From a virus: a stretch of 35,106 bases of DNA. The position numbers were made by a program, and so were the translations under genes. The notes under the pieces were generated by a model. That model ran no database searches. It saw only the letters and a program-made list of their open reading frames with translations, and was not told the origin of the DNA. Shown here in pieces: positions 14,505-21,944 of the stretch (positions within the stretch are counted from its first letter, which is position 1; the number at the start of each line of letters is the position of its first letter). The DNA lies in the IMG/VR virus record IMGVR_UViG_3300021598_000622, positions 1 through 35,106 of that record. One strand, given 5' to 3'.

Positions 14505-15042
14505 TATACAATTCTCTCATCATTTTAATGGCCCATTCAAACGCAACTCTTGCTTCGTCTCCTAGGTCATCAGTTAGTTCTGCACGTATGGACATTTTTA
14601 ATGCATCTGCATCTTTAAAATCATAAAAACGACCTTTGCTAATATGTGCTACTTGTTTTTTAATTATTTGACCACCATACAGATCTCCCATATGTCGACA
14701 ATATAGATGAGCTTTGATTTTAGGACGATGCGCAGGATCACGAACTAAATTTAAGAGATAGTTGTAATAGTCTATAGTTCCAGGTAACCATTTGTAATTG
14801 TGATCAACACCTGCGATCTCAATAAAGTCTTGATAGATTGCGTGTGTTCTTTCTAAACCAGGAAGATTTTTAAAATTGCCTTCTACTCGATTACCTAACT
14901 CTATAGCATTATAAATTAATACTAACTGATAAAGGTAGTTGGCATAATCTTCTTTAGTAATTTTTCCGCTAAGTAACATCTTAGCAAATTGGGTTGTTTC
15001 TGCTTCGTGATGAAGATCTTTGGTAATTTCTTTTAAACTCAT
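14476..15042 (-). CDS. heme oxygenase (biliverdin-forming)
   Basis: A 188-aa soluble all-helical heme oxygenase. It opens heme to biliverdin, CO and iron using reduced ferredoxin or similar. Diagnostic features: L-H-H-E-A-E, with the proximal heme ligand His near residue 11; Y-L-Y-Q-L-V-L-I-Y-N-A-I-E; and the distal-helix motif G-D-L-Y-G-G-Q-I-I (about 125-133), all in normal order and spacing. Length is somewhat below bacterial and cyanobacterial HO1 (about 200-240). Followed by the bilin reductase with a 29-nt overlap, so the pair forms a heme-to-phycobilin module as in cyanophage ho1-pebS. Confidence 0.92.
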   Translation of the reverse strand: MSLKEITKDLHHEAETTQFAKMLLSGKITKEDYANYLYQLVLIYNAIELGNRVEGNFKNLPGLERTHAIYQDFIEIAGVDHNYKWLPGTIDYYNYLLNLVRDPAHRPKIKAHLYCRHMGDLYGGQIIKKQVAHISKGRFYDFKDADALKMSIRAELTDDLGDEARVAFEWAIKMMRELYNESGLEQSN

Positions 15043-15052
15043 AGTTTTTTAT

Positions 15053-15310
15053 TTACTTAGGCCCGTATCTCAGTATCATCATTGTGGCATCTATTTCTTT
15101 ATCTAATTTTATACAAAATGTATGAATTGTTTTTTCATATTGCCAACGCTCACCTACTGGCCCTAGAATTTCTGTAAAGAAGCTTATAAAATTCTTTCTT
15201 CCTTTTTTACCCAAATTATATCTTCTAAGGTCGTGAAAAATTATCCAAAAAGAAAACCGACTAGTTTCAGCGTTCATATATCGTATGAACTTAAACTCGT
15301 CGGCTGTCAT
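15053..15310 (-). CDS. small paralogous-family protein, diverged member (85 aa)
   Basis: The C-terminal block F-C-I-K-L-D-K-E-I-D-A-T-M-M-I-L-R-Y-G matches the F-x-F-x-N-E-x-D-A-x-x-F-x-L-R-W family clustered at 0.8-2.9 kb, but with Tyr for Trp and no Trp-Cys pair. The N-terminus (FKFIRYMNAETSRFSFWIIFHDLRRYNLGKKGRKNF) is basic. Placed immediately after clpS (stop and start abut) and before heme oxygenase. Function unknown. Confidence 0.65.
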   Translation of the reverse strand: MTADEFKFIRYMNAETSRFSFWIIFHDLRRYNLGKKGRKNFISFFTEILGPVGERWQYEKTIHTFCIKLDKEIDATMMILRYGPK

Positions 15311-15619
15311 TTATTTGTCTTCTTCGATTGTAATTTGTAAAGGATGACCGTGTTGTCTGCAAACGGTTGTTGCATCAATAGACTTTTGTTCTGCAATTTC
15401 GTGTGTGTATAAACCAACAACAGCACTGCCCGTGTTGTGTATTTCTATTGTGATCTGCTCGGCAGATTGTTCACTGTGCCTAAAAATAGTAACCAAAAGA
15501 GCAACAACAAATTCCATGGGAGTATAATCATCGTTTAAGAATACTACCTTCCAATGATTGGGTGGTTGAGTTTCAACTGTCTTTGTTACTTCTTTGATTT
15601 TAGTTTCTACGTCTGCCAT
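15311..15619 (-). CDS. clpS: ClpS-like ATP-dependent protease adaptor
   Basis: A 102-aa protein with an unstructured N-terminus and the ClpS core: V-V-F-L-N-D-D-Y-T-P-M-E-F-V (about 28-41), an I-F-R-H-S-E-x-x-A helix, H-x-x-G-S-A-V-V-G-x-Y, H-E-I-A-E-x-K, and a strand P-L-Q-I-T-I-E. The N-D-D and T-P-M-E residues form the N-degron pocket in known ClpS. ClpS delivers N-end-rule substrates to ClpAP and inhibits degradation of SsrA-tagged proteins. This is notable because this phage also encodes a tmRNA. Located downstream of dnaK and hsp20, separated from hsp20 by a strong hairpin. Confidence 0.9.
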   Translation of the reverse strand: MADVETKIKEVTKTVETQPPNHWKVVFLNDDYTPMEFVVALLVTIFRHSEQSAEQITIEIHNTGSAVVGLYTHEIAEQKSIDATTVCRQHGHPLQITIEEDK

Positions 15620-15634
15620 ATTTCCTCTGTAGGT

Positions 15635-15666
15635 TAATTAAGGGGAAGTTTCCTTCCCCTTAATTA
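15635..15666 (-). terminator. strong intergenic hairpin between hsp20 and clpS
   Basis: Perfect 14-bp inverted repeat (TAATTAAGGGGAAG and its complement) with a 4-nt loop. On the minus strand the stem is followed by an A/T-mixed tail rather than a clean U run. It could be a weak terminator or a processing and stability element that sets different levels for hsp20 and clpS. Confidence 0.55.
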
Positions 15667-15668
15667 TA

Positions 15669-16106
15669 TTACTTAATGTCTACAATGTCAATGACTTTCG
15701 GTTTCGCAGACTCTGGAACATTACGGACCAACTTAATGGTTAACATACCATTTTTGGTTTCCGCTCCAGTAACTTCAATATGTTCTGCTAGAGGAAATTC
15801 TTTAACAAAATCGCGAGTAGCAAGACCGCGATGAATGTATTGTTCTGGCGCATGATCTGTAGCCATGCTTTCACCTTTAACAATAAGAATTCCGTCCTCT
15901 ACAGTAACAGAAATTTCTGTTTTATCAAATCCAGTAACTGCTAATTGAATCTCATACTGATTTTCACCAGTTTTAAGAATGTTGTGAGGTGGATAGTTAT
16001 TAGATACACTATTAGAAAAACGTCTTTCCATTTGATCAAACAGTGTGTCAAATCCAATAAGAGCTCTGTTAAGAGCTGTAATTTGTGCTAACTGATTATT
16101 ATTCAT
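15669..16106 (-). CDS. small heat-shock protein, Hsp20/IbpA type
   Basis: A 145-aa alpha-crystallin-domain holdase chaperone. The N-terminus (ALIGFDTLFDQMERRF) resembles IbpA. The crystallin domain spans about residues 38-135 with Y-E-I-Q-L-A-V-T-G-F, G-I-L-I-V-K-G-E and the G-M-L-T-I-K-L motif, followed by a short tail. Small Hsps occur in many T4-like aquatic phages. AAGGAG precedes the ATG. Its leader shares structure and sequence with that of dnaK just upstream, suggesting joint control. Confidence 0.93.
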   Translation of the reverse strand: MNNNQLAQITALNRALIGFDTLFDQMERRFSNSVSNNYPPHNILKTGENQYEIQLAVTGFDKTEISVTVEDGILIVKGESMATDHAPEQYIHRGLATRDFVKEFPLAEHIEVTGAETKNGMLTIKLVRNVPESAKPKVIDIVDIK

Positions 16107-16180
16107 ATTAATCTCCTTTTAAAGTAAGAATATGAGCTTTATGCTCAATGTTGCGGCCCATTAGGTACCGCAACATTATA
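16107..16180 (-). promoter_or_regulatory. structured hsp20 leader (hairpin pair plus maskable ribosome site)
   Basis: On the minus strand, a 10-bp stem (16147-16156 with 16168-16177) encloses a 9-nt loop ACCTAATGG. A second small hairpin follows (GAGC arms, about 16133-16147). Next comes ATTCTTACTTT, two A and AAGGAG. The UUCUU could pair with AGGAG, hiding the ribosome site. A TATAAT lies at 16175-16180, so part of the first stem may precede the RNA start from that box. A palindrome ACACATATGTGT sits just upstream. Confidence 0.6.
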
Positions 16181-16197
16181 CACACATATGTGTATTC

Positions 16198-18111
16198 TTA
16201 AGATGCCTTGCCTTCAGTTGCTGTAAAGGAAGCATCGATCACTTCACCATCAGTTGGCTGCGGTGCAGATTGTTCTGCTTTGGCAGCTTCGCGTTTGGCT
16301 TTAATTTTTTCAAACAAAGGTTTTGCAGCATCGGCTACATTGAAAGGACCTTTCTTAATTTCTTCAATGTCACTATTATCATTGACTAATTTTTCAGCAG
16401 CCTCTAGTGCATCTTCAATTATTTTCCATTCTTCTTCTGTAGCAAGATCTTTTTCTGCTTCTAATTCTCTGCGAATTGTATACAGTTCAGATAATGCACC
16501 ATTACGTGTTTCAATAACTTCACGTGCTTTTTTATCTTCTTCTGCATATTGTTCTGCTTCAGCGATCATACGTTTGATTTCATCTTCAGTAATGCCGCTA
16601 TTAGCTTTAATGGTAATTTTATTTTCTTTACCAGTATTTTTGTCTTTGGCACTTACGCTTAAAATACCATTAGCATCAATATCAAATGTAACTTCAATTT
16701 GAGGCATACCACGTGGTGCTGGATCAATACCTTCAAGATTAAATTCGCCTAACAATTTGTTATGATGTGCCAATTCGCGTTCTCCTTGGAACACACGAAT
16801 AGTAACAGCAGGTTGATTGTCATCAGCTGTACTGAAAATTTGATTTGCCTTAGTTGGAATAGTAGTATTCTTAGCAACCAGTTTGGCCATTACACCGCCT
16901 ACTGTTTCAATACCCAAAGTTAATGGAGTAACATCTAACAATAGGACATCTTTACGATCACCACCCAACACAGCACCTTGGATAGCAGCACCAACTGCTA
17001 CTGCTTCGTCTGGGTTAACATCTTTACGTGGCGCTTTTCCAAATAAACGTTCTACTTCTTCTTGTACCTTTGGCATGCGAGTTTGGCCGCCAACTAGAAT
17101 AACTTCGTCGATCTGATCTGCGGTAACTCCGGCATCTTTCATAGCAATACGACAAGGTTCTAATGAACGTTGAATTAAATCGTCAACTAACTGTTCCAAT
17201 TTTGCCTTGGTAATTTTTACCACTAGATGTTTAGGACCACTAGCATCGGCAGTAATGTATGGAAGATTAACTTCAGTTTGTGTAGAATTAGATAATTCAA
17301 TCTTAGCTTTTTCAGCAGAGTCCTTAAGACGTTGTAGTGCCAACATATCTTTAGTTAGATCAATGCCTTGCTCTTTCTTAAATTCCTCAACCAGATAATC
17401 CATAATGCGCTGGTCAAAGTCTTCACCGCCTAAGAATGTATCGCCGTTTGTTGACAATACTTCAATTTGTTTGTCGCCTTCGACGTTGGCAATCTCAATG
17501 ATACTGATATCAAATGTGCCACCACCTAAGTCATACACCGCAATCTTACGATCAGCTTTGTCTGTCTTGTCAACACCGTAGCTTAATGCAGCCGCAGTAG
17601 GTTCGTTAATAATACGTAGAACTTCTAAGCCAGCGATTTGACCGGCATCTTTAGTTGCCTGTCTTTGACTATCATTGAAGTAAGCAGGCACTGTAATAAC
17701 AGCCTGTGTAACTTCATGCCCTAAATAGTCCTCTGCAGTCTTTTTCATCTTGCGAAGAACTTCTGCAGACACCTGTGGAGGTGCCATTTCTTTTCCTTGT
17801 GCGCGAATCCAAGCATCACCATTTGTTGCCTTGACAATTTCATAAGGCATTAGGTCAATGTCCTTCTGAACAGCCTGTTCATTGAACTTACGTCCAATTA
17901 ACCGCTTAGATGCATAAATTGTGTTTTTGGGATTAGTTACCGCCTGACGCTTTGCTGAAGCACCTACTAAAATATCGCTGTCTGTATAAGCAACAATACT
18001 CGGAGTTGTTCTTGCGCCTTCTGAGTTTTCAATTACTTTGGATTTGCCGTTTTCAATAACAGCTACACATGAGTTTGTGGTACCCAAATCGATACCGATG
18101 ATTTTTGACAT
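16198..18111 (-). CDS. dnaK: DnaK/Hsp70 chaperone
   Basis: Full-length Hsp70 of 637 aa starting at [15 protein letters not shown] (18111), preceded by AAGGAG. An in-frame upstream start at 18147 lacks a ribosome site. ATPase domain motifs: [36 protein letters not shown]. Then the linker D-V-L-L-L-D-V-T-P, the substrate-binding beta domain (T-I-P-T-K, G-E-R), the helical lid, and a short tail ending EGKAS. It is complete and apparently functional, yet no dnaJ or grpE is nearby, so it would rely on host co-chaperones. A whole dnaK is uncommon on phages. Likely expressed with hsp20 and clpS. Confidence 0.97.
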   Translation of the reverse strand: MSKIIGIDLGTTNSCVAVIENGKSKVIENSEGARTTPSIVAYTDSDILVGASAKRQAVTNPKNTIYASKRLIGRKFNEQAVQKDIDLMPYEIVKATNGDAWIRAQGKEMAPPQVSAEVLRKMKKTAEDYLGHEVTQAVITVPAYFNDSQRQATKDAGQIAGLEVLRIINEPTAAALSYGVDKTDKADRKIAVYDLGGGTFDISIIEIANVEGDKQIEVLSTNGDTFLGGEDFDQRIMDYLVEEFKKEQGIDLTKDMLALQRLKDSAEKAKIELSNSTQTEVNLPYITADASGPKHLVVKITKAKLEQLVDDLIQRSLEPCRIAMKDAGVTADQIDEVILVGGQTRMPKVQEEVERLFGKAPRKDVNPDEAVAVGAAIQGAVLGGDRKDVLLLDVTPLTLGIETVGGVMAKLVAKNTTIPTKANQIFSTADDNQPAVTIRVFQGERELAHHNKLLGEFNLEGIDPAPRGMPQIEVTFDIDANGILSVSAKDKNTGKENKITIKANSGITEDEIKRMIAEAEQYAEEDKKAREVIETRNGALSELYTIRRELEAEKDLATEEEWKIIEDALEAAEKLVNDNSDIEEIKKGPFNVADAAKPLFEKIKAKREAAKAEQSAPQPTDGEVIDASFTATEGKAS

Positions 18112-18197
18112 ATTTTTCTCCTTAAAAAGTAAGAATTTAATGAGCACTGAGCTCGTTACAATTAGCCCATTGGGTGCTAATTGCGTTTTTATTTATC
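18112..18197 (-). promoter_or_regulatory. structured dnaK leader with late-promoter-like element
   Basis: Minus strand GATAAATA (18190-18197, 7/8 to TATAAATA) is followed about 6 nt later by an 8-bp stem CAATTAGC/GCTAATTG. The stem encloses the 9-nt loop ACCCAATGG (18158-18184), then GAGC-5-GCTC (18142-18154), then ATTCTTACTTT, two T and AAGGAG. The order and loop match the hsp20 leader while the stem bases differ. A transcript from this element would start at the base of the first hairpin. Confidence 0.6.
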
Positions 18198-19272
18198 TCG
18201 TAAAGACATCATTAAATTGCATATTGACCCTAATAAATGTAGTACATTTAGATAATTGTTTAAGACTTGCAGCACCTACATATGTGCAAGAACTACGCAG
18301 TCCGCCCAACATATCCAAAATTGTACTTTGGACCGGGCCCTTATACGGTACTCTTACCGTACGTCCTTCTGATGAACGATATTCAGCTATGCCACCATGA
18401 TGCTTGTTCATAGCAGTATTTGAACTCATTCCATAGAATTCTACATATTTTTTAATTTCATAATCATTTGAAAACATATCTTTTTGAAGTTTTGAAAGTT
18501 CGTGCATTTCTTCAATAACTTCACCGCCGCCCTCATCATGACCGGCTAACATGCCTCCTAACATTACAAAGTCTGCTCCGGCGCCAAACGCCTTAGCAAT
18601 GTCACCGGGACACACACAACCACCATCAGCAATAATATGGCCGCCGAGACCATGAGCAGCGTCAGCACACTCAATAATAGCACTGAGCTGAGGATAACCG
18701 ACGCCAGTTTGTATCCTAGTTGTACAAACACTGCCTGGACCAATGCCCACTTTGATAATATCTGCTCCACGTAAAATTAACTCCTGTGTCATGTCTGCGG
18801 TAACAACGTTACCTGCGATAATTGTGTGATTAGGAAATGCCTCACGCACTTCTTCTACATAGTCCCCGAAGTGTTCGCTATATCCATTTGCTACATCTAT
18901 ACAGATAAATTTTATTTCGGAATAAGAATTAAGTATGTTACTTAATCTTTCAAAGTCCTTTTCGGAAGTCCCTGTGCTTACTGCGAAATGATTGCCTCCT
19001 ATATCTTGTACGGTTGTTTCAAAGTATACCGTACTGATATTCTTAACTAGGCAAGTGAACATTTTGTGTTGATATAGAGCATGAGCCATTTCTAGTGTAC
19101 CAACACCGTCCATGTTACTGGCCATAATCGGAACTCCTGTCCACTCGGCGCGACTGTGTTTAAATTTGTAAGTCCTTGTTAAGTCAACTTCTTTGCGACT
19201 TGATAAAGTACTGCGCTTAGGACGAATAAGAACATCTTTGAAATCTAATTTGATTTCATCTTCGATTCTCAT
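18193..19272 (-). CDS. guaC: GMP reductase
   Basis: A 359-aa TIM-barrel enzyme of the IMPDH/GMPR family, more like GMP reductase (GMP to IMP plus ammonia, NADPH-dependent) than IMPDH. It lacks the CBS insert, and its length is close to bacterial GuaC (about 347). Motifs: [12 protein letters not shown] near the N-terminus; the catalytic loop [11 protein letters not shown] with active Cys; [20 protein letters not shown]; and a C-terminal E-Y-R-S-S-E-G ... T-Y-V-G-A ... T-T-F-I-R-V. It overlaps the exonuclease gene by 4 nt. Likely role: recycling host guanine nucleotides toward adenine nucleotides during phage DNA synthesis. The stop overlaps the late-promoter-like box of dnaK. Confidence 0.9.
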   Translation of the reverse strand: MRIEDEIKLDFKDVLIRPKRSTLSSRKEVDLTRTYKFKHSRAEWTGVPIMASNMDGVGTLEMAHALYQHKMFTCLVKNISTVYFETTVQDIGGNHFAVSTGTSEKDFERLSNILNSYSEIKFICIDVANGYSEHFGDYVEEVREAFPNHTIIAGNVVTADMTQELILRGADIIKVGIGPGSVCTTRIQTGVGYPQLSAIIECADAAHGLGGHIIADGGCVCPGDIAKAFGAGADFVMLGGMLAGHDEGGGEVIEEMHELSKLQKDMFSNDYEIKKYVEFYGMSSNTAMNKHHGGIAEYRSSEGRTVRVPYKGPVQSTILDMLGGLRSSCTYVGAASLKQLSKCTTFIRVNMQFNDVFTR

Positions 19273-19850
19273 CTTGAATCCTTTAATGGAGAAAGCAATT
19301 GGCCGTCTAATGTCGACGATGTTCGCAATCTACGGAAAACATTTTGCACACCAATTGCTTGATTATAAGAATCGTGTAACGCATGGTGAGCTAATACTTC
19401 AGGGCGGTCTGGATTGATACCAAGATCAAAAATTGTTCTAGTATCTCTTACTTGCCAGAAACTCCAAGGGTAACCTTTTCCCATTTTGCGAAATACTGTT
19501 TCTAAAATAACAACGTCAAAGCCAGCACCGTGACTCCATACACGTTTAGCACCCCAACAGAATTTATAAAGTTGATTCATAGCACTAACAATATCAACTC
19601 TACCTTCGGTTCCAAATGCTTCGTCTTGAGCTGCTTGACTTTGTTTTGCCCACCATTCAAGAGTATCTTGTGATGTAGCTAATCCTAACCGATCACAACT
19701 GTCAATATCTACACGTAGATAAAAACTTTCCATTGCTGGTTCTTTTAATTCTTGCCCAAACGGATCAAATTTCACTGCGCCAATACTTAAAATTGCAGCA
19801 TCAGGAGTGGTGGCAAGGGTTTCGAGGTCTATCATTATATCTGAGTTCAT
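19269..19850 (-). CDS. DexA-like 3'-5' exonuclease (DEDDh)
   Basis: A 193-aa protein with the DEDDh exonuclease set: I-D-L-E-T-L near residue 7, [12 protein letters not shown] near 102, and [10 protein letters not shown] near 154 (catalytic His and Asp). L-E-W-W-A-K-Q-S is shared with T4 exonuclease A (DexA). It would degrade single-stranded DNA or RNA from the 3' end, in host DNA breakdown or recombination. The ATG at 19850 lies only 6 nt after a perfect -10 box and has no ribosome site, so the message may be leaderless. A second Met five codons in (MIDLETL) is the alternative start. Overlaps guaC by 4 nt. Confidence 0.85.
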   Translation of the reverse strand: MNSDIMIDLETLATTPDAAILSIGAVKFDPFGQELKEPAMESFYLRVDIDSCDRLGLATSQDTLEWWAKQSQAAQDEAFGTEGRVDIVSAMNQLYKFCWGAKRVWSHGAGFDVVILETVFRKMGKGYPWSFWQVRDTRTIFDLGINPDRPEVLAHHALHDSYNQAIGVQNVFRRLRTSSTLDGQLLSPLKDSR

Positions 19851-19856
19851 AGTACT

Positions 19857-19885
19857 ATTATAAACTACTTTCTTTCAGATGTCAA
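19857..19885 (-). promoter_or_regulatory. consensus sigma70-type promoter, leaderless context
   Basis: Minus strand TTGACA, 17-nt spacer, TATAAT: both boxes perfect. Only 6 nt separate TATAAT from the exonuclease ATG, so transcription would start at or next to the A of the ATG. The -35 overlaps the end of the S21 gene. Confidence 0.85.
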
Positions 19886-20121
19886 TAGAGTTTAGGTGGT
19901 AATTCTTGTGAACGTAATTGTTTGCGCCAACGTGCCTTAGCCGCTGATTTTTTACGCTTACGTTCTGTAGTAGGTTTTTCGTAAAATTCTTTTTTACGGA
20001 GGGTGTCAAGTGTGCCGGATTCTTCTATTTTTTTCTTAAAACGTCTAAGAGCACGATTAATATCTTCGCCATCTTTAACTGTAACTACACTACCAGAAGG
20101 TTTATTCGTAAATTTGTTCAT
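19882..20121 (-). CDS. rpsU: ribosomal protein S21-like protein
   Basis: A 79-aa very basic protein. S21 features: V-x-V-K-D-G-E-D-I-N-R-A-L-R-R-F-K-K-K-I-E (about 14-34), R-K-K-E-F-Y-E-K-P-T-x-x-R-K-R-K-K (about 43-59), and a basic C-terminal extension. Host S21 sits on the 30S platform and helps mRNA selection. Phage copies are known in aquatic T4-like phages and may bias translation to phage messages. It starts 20 nt inside the end of the 130-aa gene. The next promoter overlaps its stop. Confidence 0.93.
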   Translation of the reverse strand: MNKFTNKPSGSVVTVKDGEDINRALRRFKKKIEESGTLDTLRKKEFYEKPTTERKRKKSAAKARWRKQLRSQELPPKLY

Positions 20122-20494
20122 ATTTCCTGATATATTCTAATAAAGTATCTTTAAAATCTGTTGCATCATATATATCTCTAATATTTACGAGAGATAAATT
20201 TCTGAGAGGACCAAAATAAAACGAATTTGGTTGTGCAGCTAGATATCCATTTATCTCTCCACATTCTGTACTTGCATTAAAGACAATTAGATTACTTTTT
20301 GTCTTTTTATCAAATAACCATTTTTCGTCATCTCCATCGTTCCAAACATATACAACAGTGTCAACTATATATTCCATATCATTTACGATGTCAGAAAGAA
20401 ACTGTGTTTGATCTACGGTTAGATTTACGCACAATATTCTAAAAGCATCTACCAGTATATCATCTGGCTCAGTAACCAAAGTAATTTTATTCAT
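20102..20494 (-). CDS. conserved phage hypothetical protein (130 aa)
   Basis: Function unknown. Alpha/beta protein with I-T-L-V-T-E-P-D-D-I-L-V-D-A-F-R-I-L-C-V-N-L, a strand V-V-Y-V-W-N-D-G-D, D-K-K-T-K-S-N-L-I-V-F-N-A, and N-S-F-Y-F-G-P-L. The blocks resemble proteins I recall from aquatic T4-like phages near the S21 gene, but I have no function for them. The start shares one base with the upstream stop (TAATG). It overlaps the S21 gene by 20 nt. Confidence 0.75.
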   Translation of the reverse strand: MNKITLVTEPDDILVDAFRILCVNLTVDQTQFLSDIVNDMEYIVDTVVYVWNDGDDEKWLFDKKTKSNLIVFNASTECGEINGYLAAQPNSFYFGPLRNLSLVNIRDIYDATDFKDTLLEYIRKYEQIYE

Positions 20495-20865
20495 TAGATT
20501 TTAGATAATACTTCTGCAACGATTTCAGCATCTTCGACTGACAAGTCTTCCGGTTTTATTTCACGAGACCGCAATTTTTTAATAAACGTCATAATTCTAA
20601 TTAGCTCGGGATCTTCTTCATTATAAATTTCTAGATCCAAAGAACTTAAATTGTCTTTGTTTAGATTTCTATATATTCTATCGCGTGGGGTAAAGTTATC
20701 TTCTACTGGTTGTCTTTCTTTAATTTTTTTCCAAACTGTAGAATTGCTTTGTTCGCTGTTCTGTTGATAGCCTTCTATTCTAAGCGGCTCTTTTTGACCT
20801 GTTCCTTGCCTTCCTTCTCGAACCAAGTCAACTCTTTTTTTTTGGTCTCTTCTTCGTCCGCCCAC
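20494..20865 (-). CDS. hypothetical protein (up to 123 aa, start uncertain)
   Basis: The frame is open from a GTG at 20865 but the first 30 codons overlap the 3' end of the 389-aa gene, and no clear ribosome site marks a start. The convincing part is residues 35-123: N-S-T-V-W-K-K-I-K-E-R-Q-P-V, D-R-I-Y-R-N-L, then an acidic helical end (EDLSVEDAEIVAEVLSKI). Its stop is coupled to the next gene (TAATG). Function unknown. Confidence 0.5.
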   Translation of the reverse strand: MGGRRRDQKKRVDLVREGRQGTGQKEPLRIEGYQQNSEQSNSTVWKKIKERQPVEDNFTPRDRIYRNLNKDNLSSLDLEIYNEEDPELIRIMTFIKKLRSREIKPEDLSVEDAEIVAEVLSKI

Positions 20866-21944
20866 TCTTTAGCTTTTTCGGCTTCTTCAGTTTGAGGATT
20901 TTCCTCAGCCCATTTCTTAGCTTCTTCAGTTGCAATTAGTTCTTCTTTAAGCCTGTTGGCTTCTTCCTCTGCAGCTTTCTCTGCCTCCTCAATCATTTTA
21001 TTCCATTGATCAATAGGCATTGGAGTTTCTTCCAATTCTTCTACTTTTTCTTTAACACGATTTTCAGCTTTTTTCAAAAAATCTGGAGTATCTAAAGGAT
21101 TAACTACCGGACCTTTTACTCCATTAGAAAAGTCATACTCATCGTGCATTTCATCGTTGACTTTTTTCTGTTCGCGATTCCACTGGAATGTCATTTGTGC
21201 TGCCAACAACATGATAACTGCCAATGGATCAAACACAATAACAATAAGGATAATTACCCAGGTAACAGCTTTCTCTAGCATGTTTACATCGGCACCTTTA
21301 TCACCGTAGATAAACTTAGCAATATATTTTAGAGGGCCAACTTCTGCTTCTACTTTACGAACTTCTGCTGCAATTGGAGAACGTTCTGCTTGTAACTGAG
21401 AAATATTTTTTTGAGCTTTGGCAATATCTGCTTGCAATGCTGCACGTTCTTTTGCTTGATTACGACGAATTTGTACAGCACGTTCTGCTCCTCGATCAGT
21501 GTCTGTACGACCCAACATTTGATCAACTTGTGCATCCATTTGGCTCAAAGCTTTCTTGGCTGCGTCTATGTTATCTCGTTCTGTTTTAATTTTTTCGTCA
21601 TACACAGCAATCTTACTTTGTACATCGCCGCTGACTAAATTTTGATCGGTATGTGCCTTTGACAGAAATCCAAAGATACCCATAGAAGTAATAATCATCA
21701 ATACTACTACAGAAATACTCATGTAGTATTTCATAAAACGTGGAGCACGTTCCCAGTTGGCTTTTAACCAGCTGGCGCAAACTAGTTTGGCAACCTCTAA
21801 CGTTGTTCCCATAATATAGATAGGAATAACAGCCGCAGAGAAAATAGCGGCCAAACCAACTACTGAGTAGTAGATTGCGACCGCTGAAATTGTTAAACCA
21901 GTTAGTAGTAGTAGATAGGCTAGTAGCATTAAGCTATTATGCAT
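20775..21944 (-). CDS. conserved membrane/coiled-coil phage protein (389 aa)
   Basis: Four hydrophobic segments are visible: residues about 5-25 and 28-48 (LAAIFSAAVIPIYIMGTTLE), 72-95 (YMSISVVVLMIITSMGIFGFL), and about 227-255 (AVTWVIILIVIVFDPLAVIMLLAAQM). Between the third and fourth lies a long coiled coil (about 105-205) rich in Lys/Gln/Ala/Glu. The C-terminal 120 residues are very acidic and Glu/Lys-rich. The motif F-D-P-L-A-V recalls membrane proteins of T4-like aquatic phages that have no known function. It starts 8 nt inside the end of the probable structural gene. Confidence 0.75.
   Translation of the reverse strand: MHNSLMLLAYLLLLTGLTISAVAIYYSVVGLAAIFSAAVIPIYIMGTTLEVAKLVCASWLKANWERAPRFMKYYMSISVVVLMIITSMGIFGFLSKAHTDQNLVSGDVQSKIAVYDEKIKTERDNIDAAKKALSQMDAQVDQMLGRTDTDRGAERAVQIRRNQAKERAALQADIAKAQKNISQLQAERSPIAAEVRKVEAEVGPLKYIAKFIYGDKGADVNMLEKAVTWVIILIVIVFDPLAVIMLLAAQMTFQWNREQKKVNDEMHDEYDFSNGVKGPVVNPLDTPDFLKKAENRVKEKVEELEETPMPIDQWNKMIEEAEKAAEEEANRLKEELIATEEAKKWAEENPQTEEAEKAKEWADEEETKKKELTWFEKEGKEQVKKSRLE

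Noticed and set aside
18158-18184. CIRCE operator (HrcA site) upstream of dnaK
   Set aside because: The 9-nt spacer fits, but the arms CAATTAGC/GCTAATTG do not match TTAGCACTC/GAGTGCTAA. The hsp20 copy has different arms with a conserved loop, the reverse of what an operator would show.
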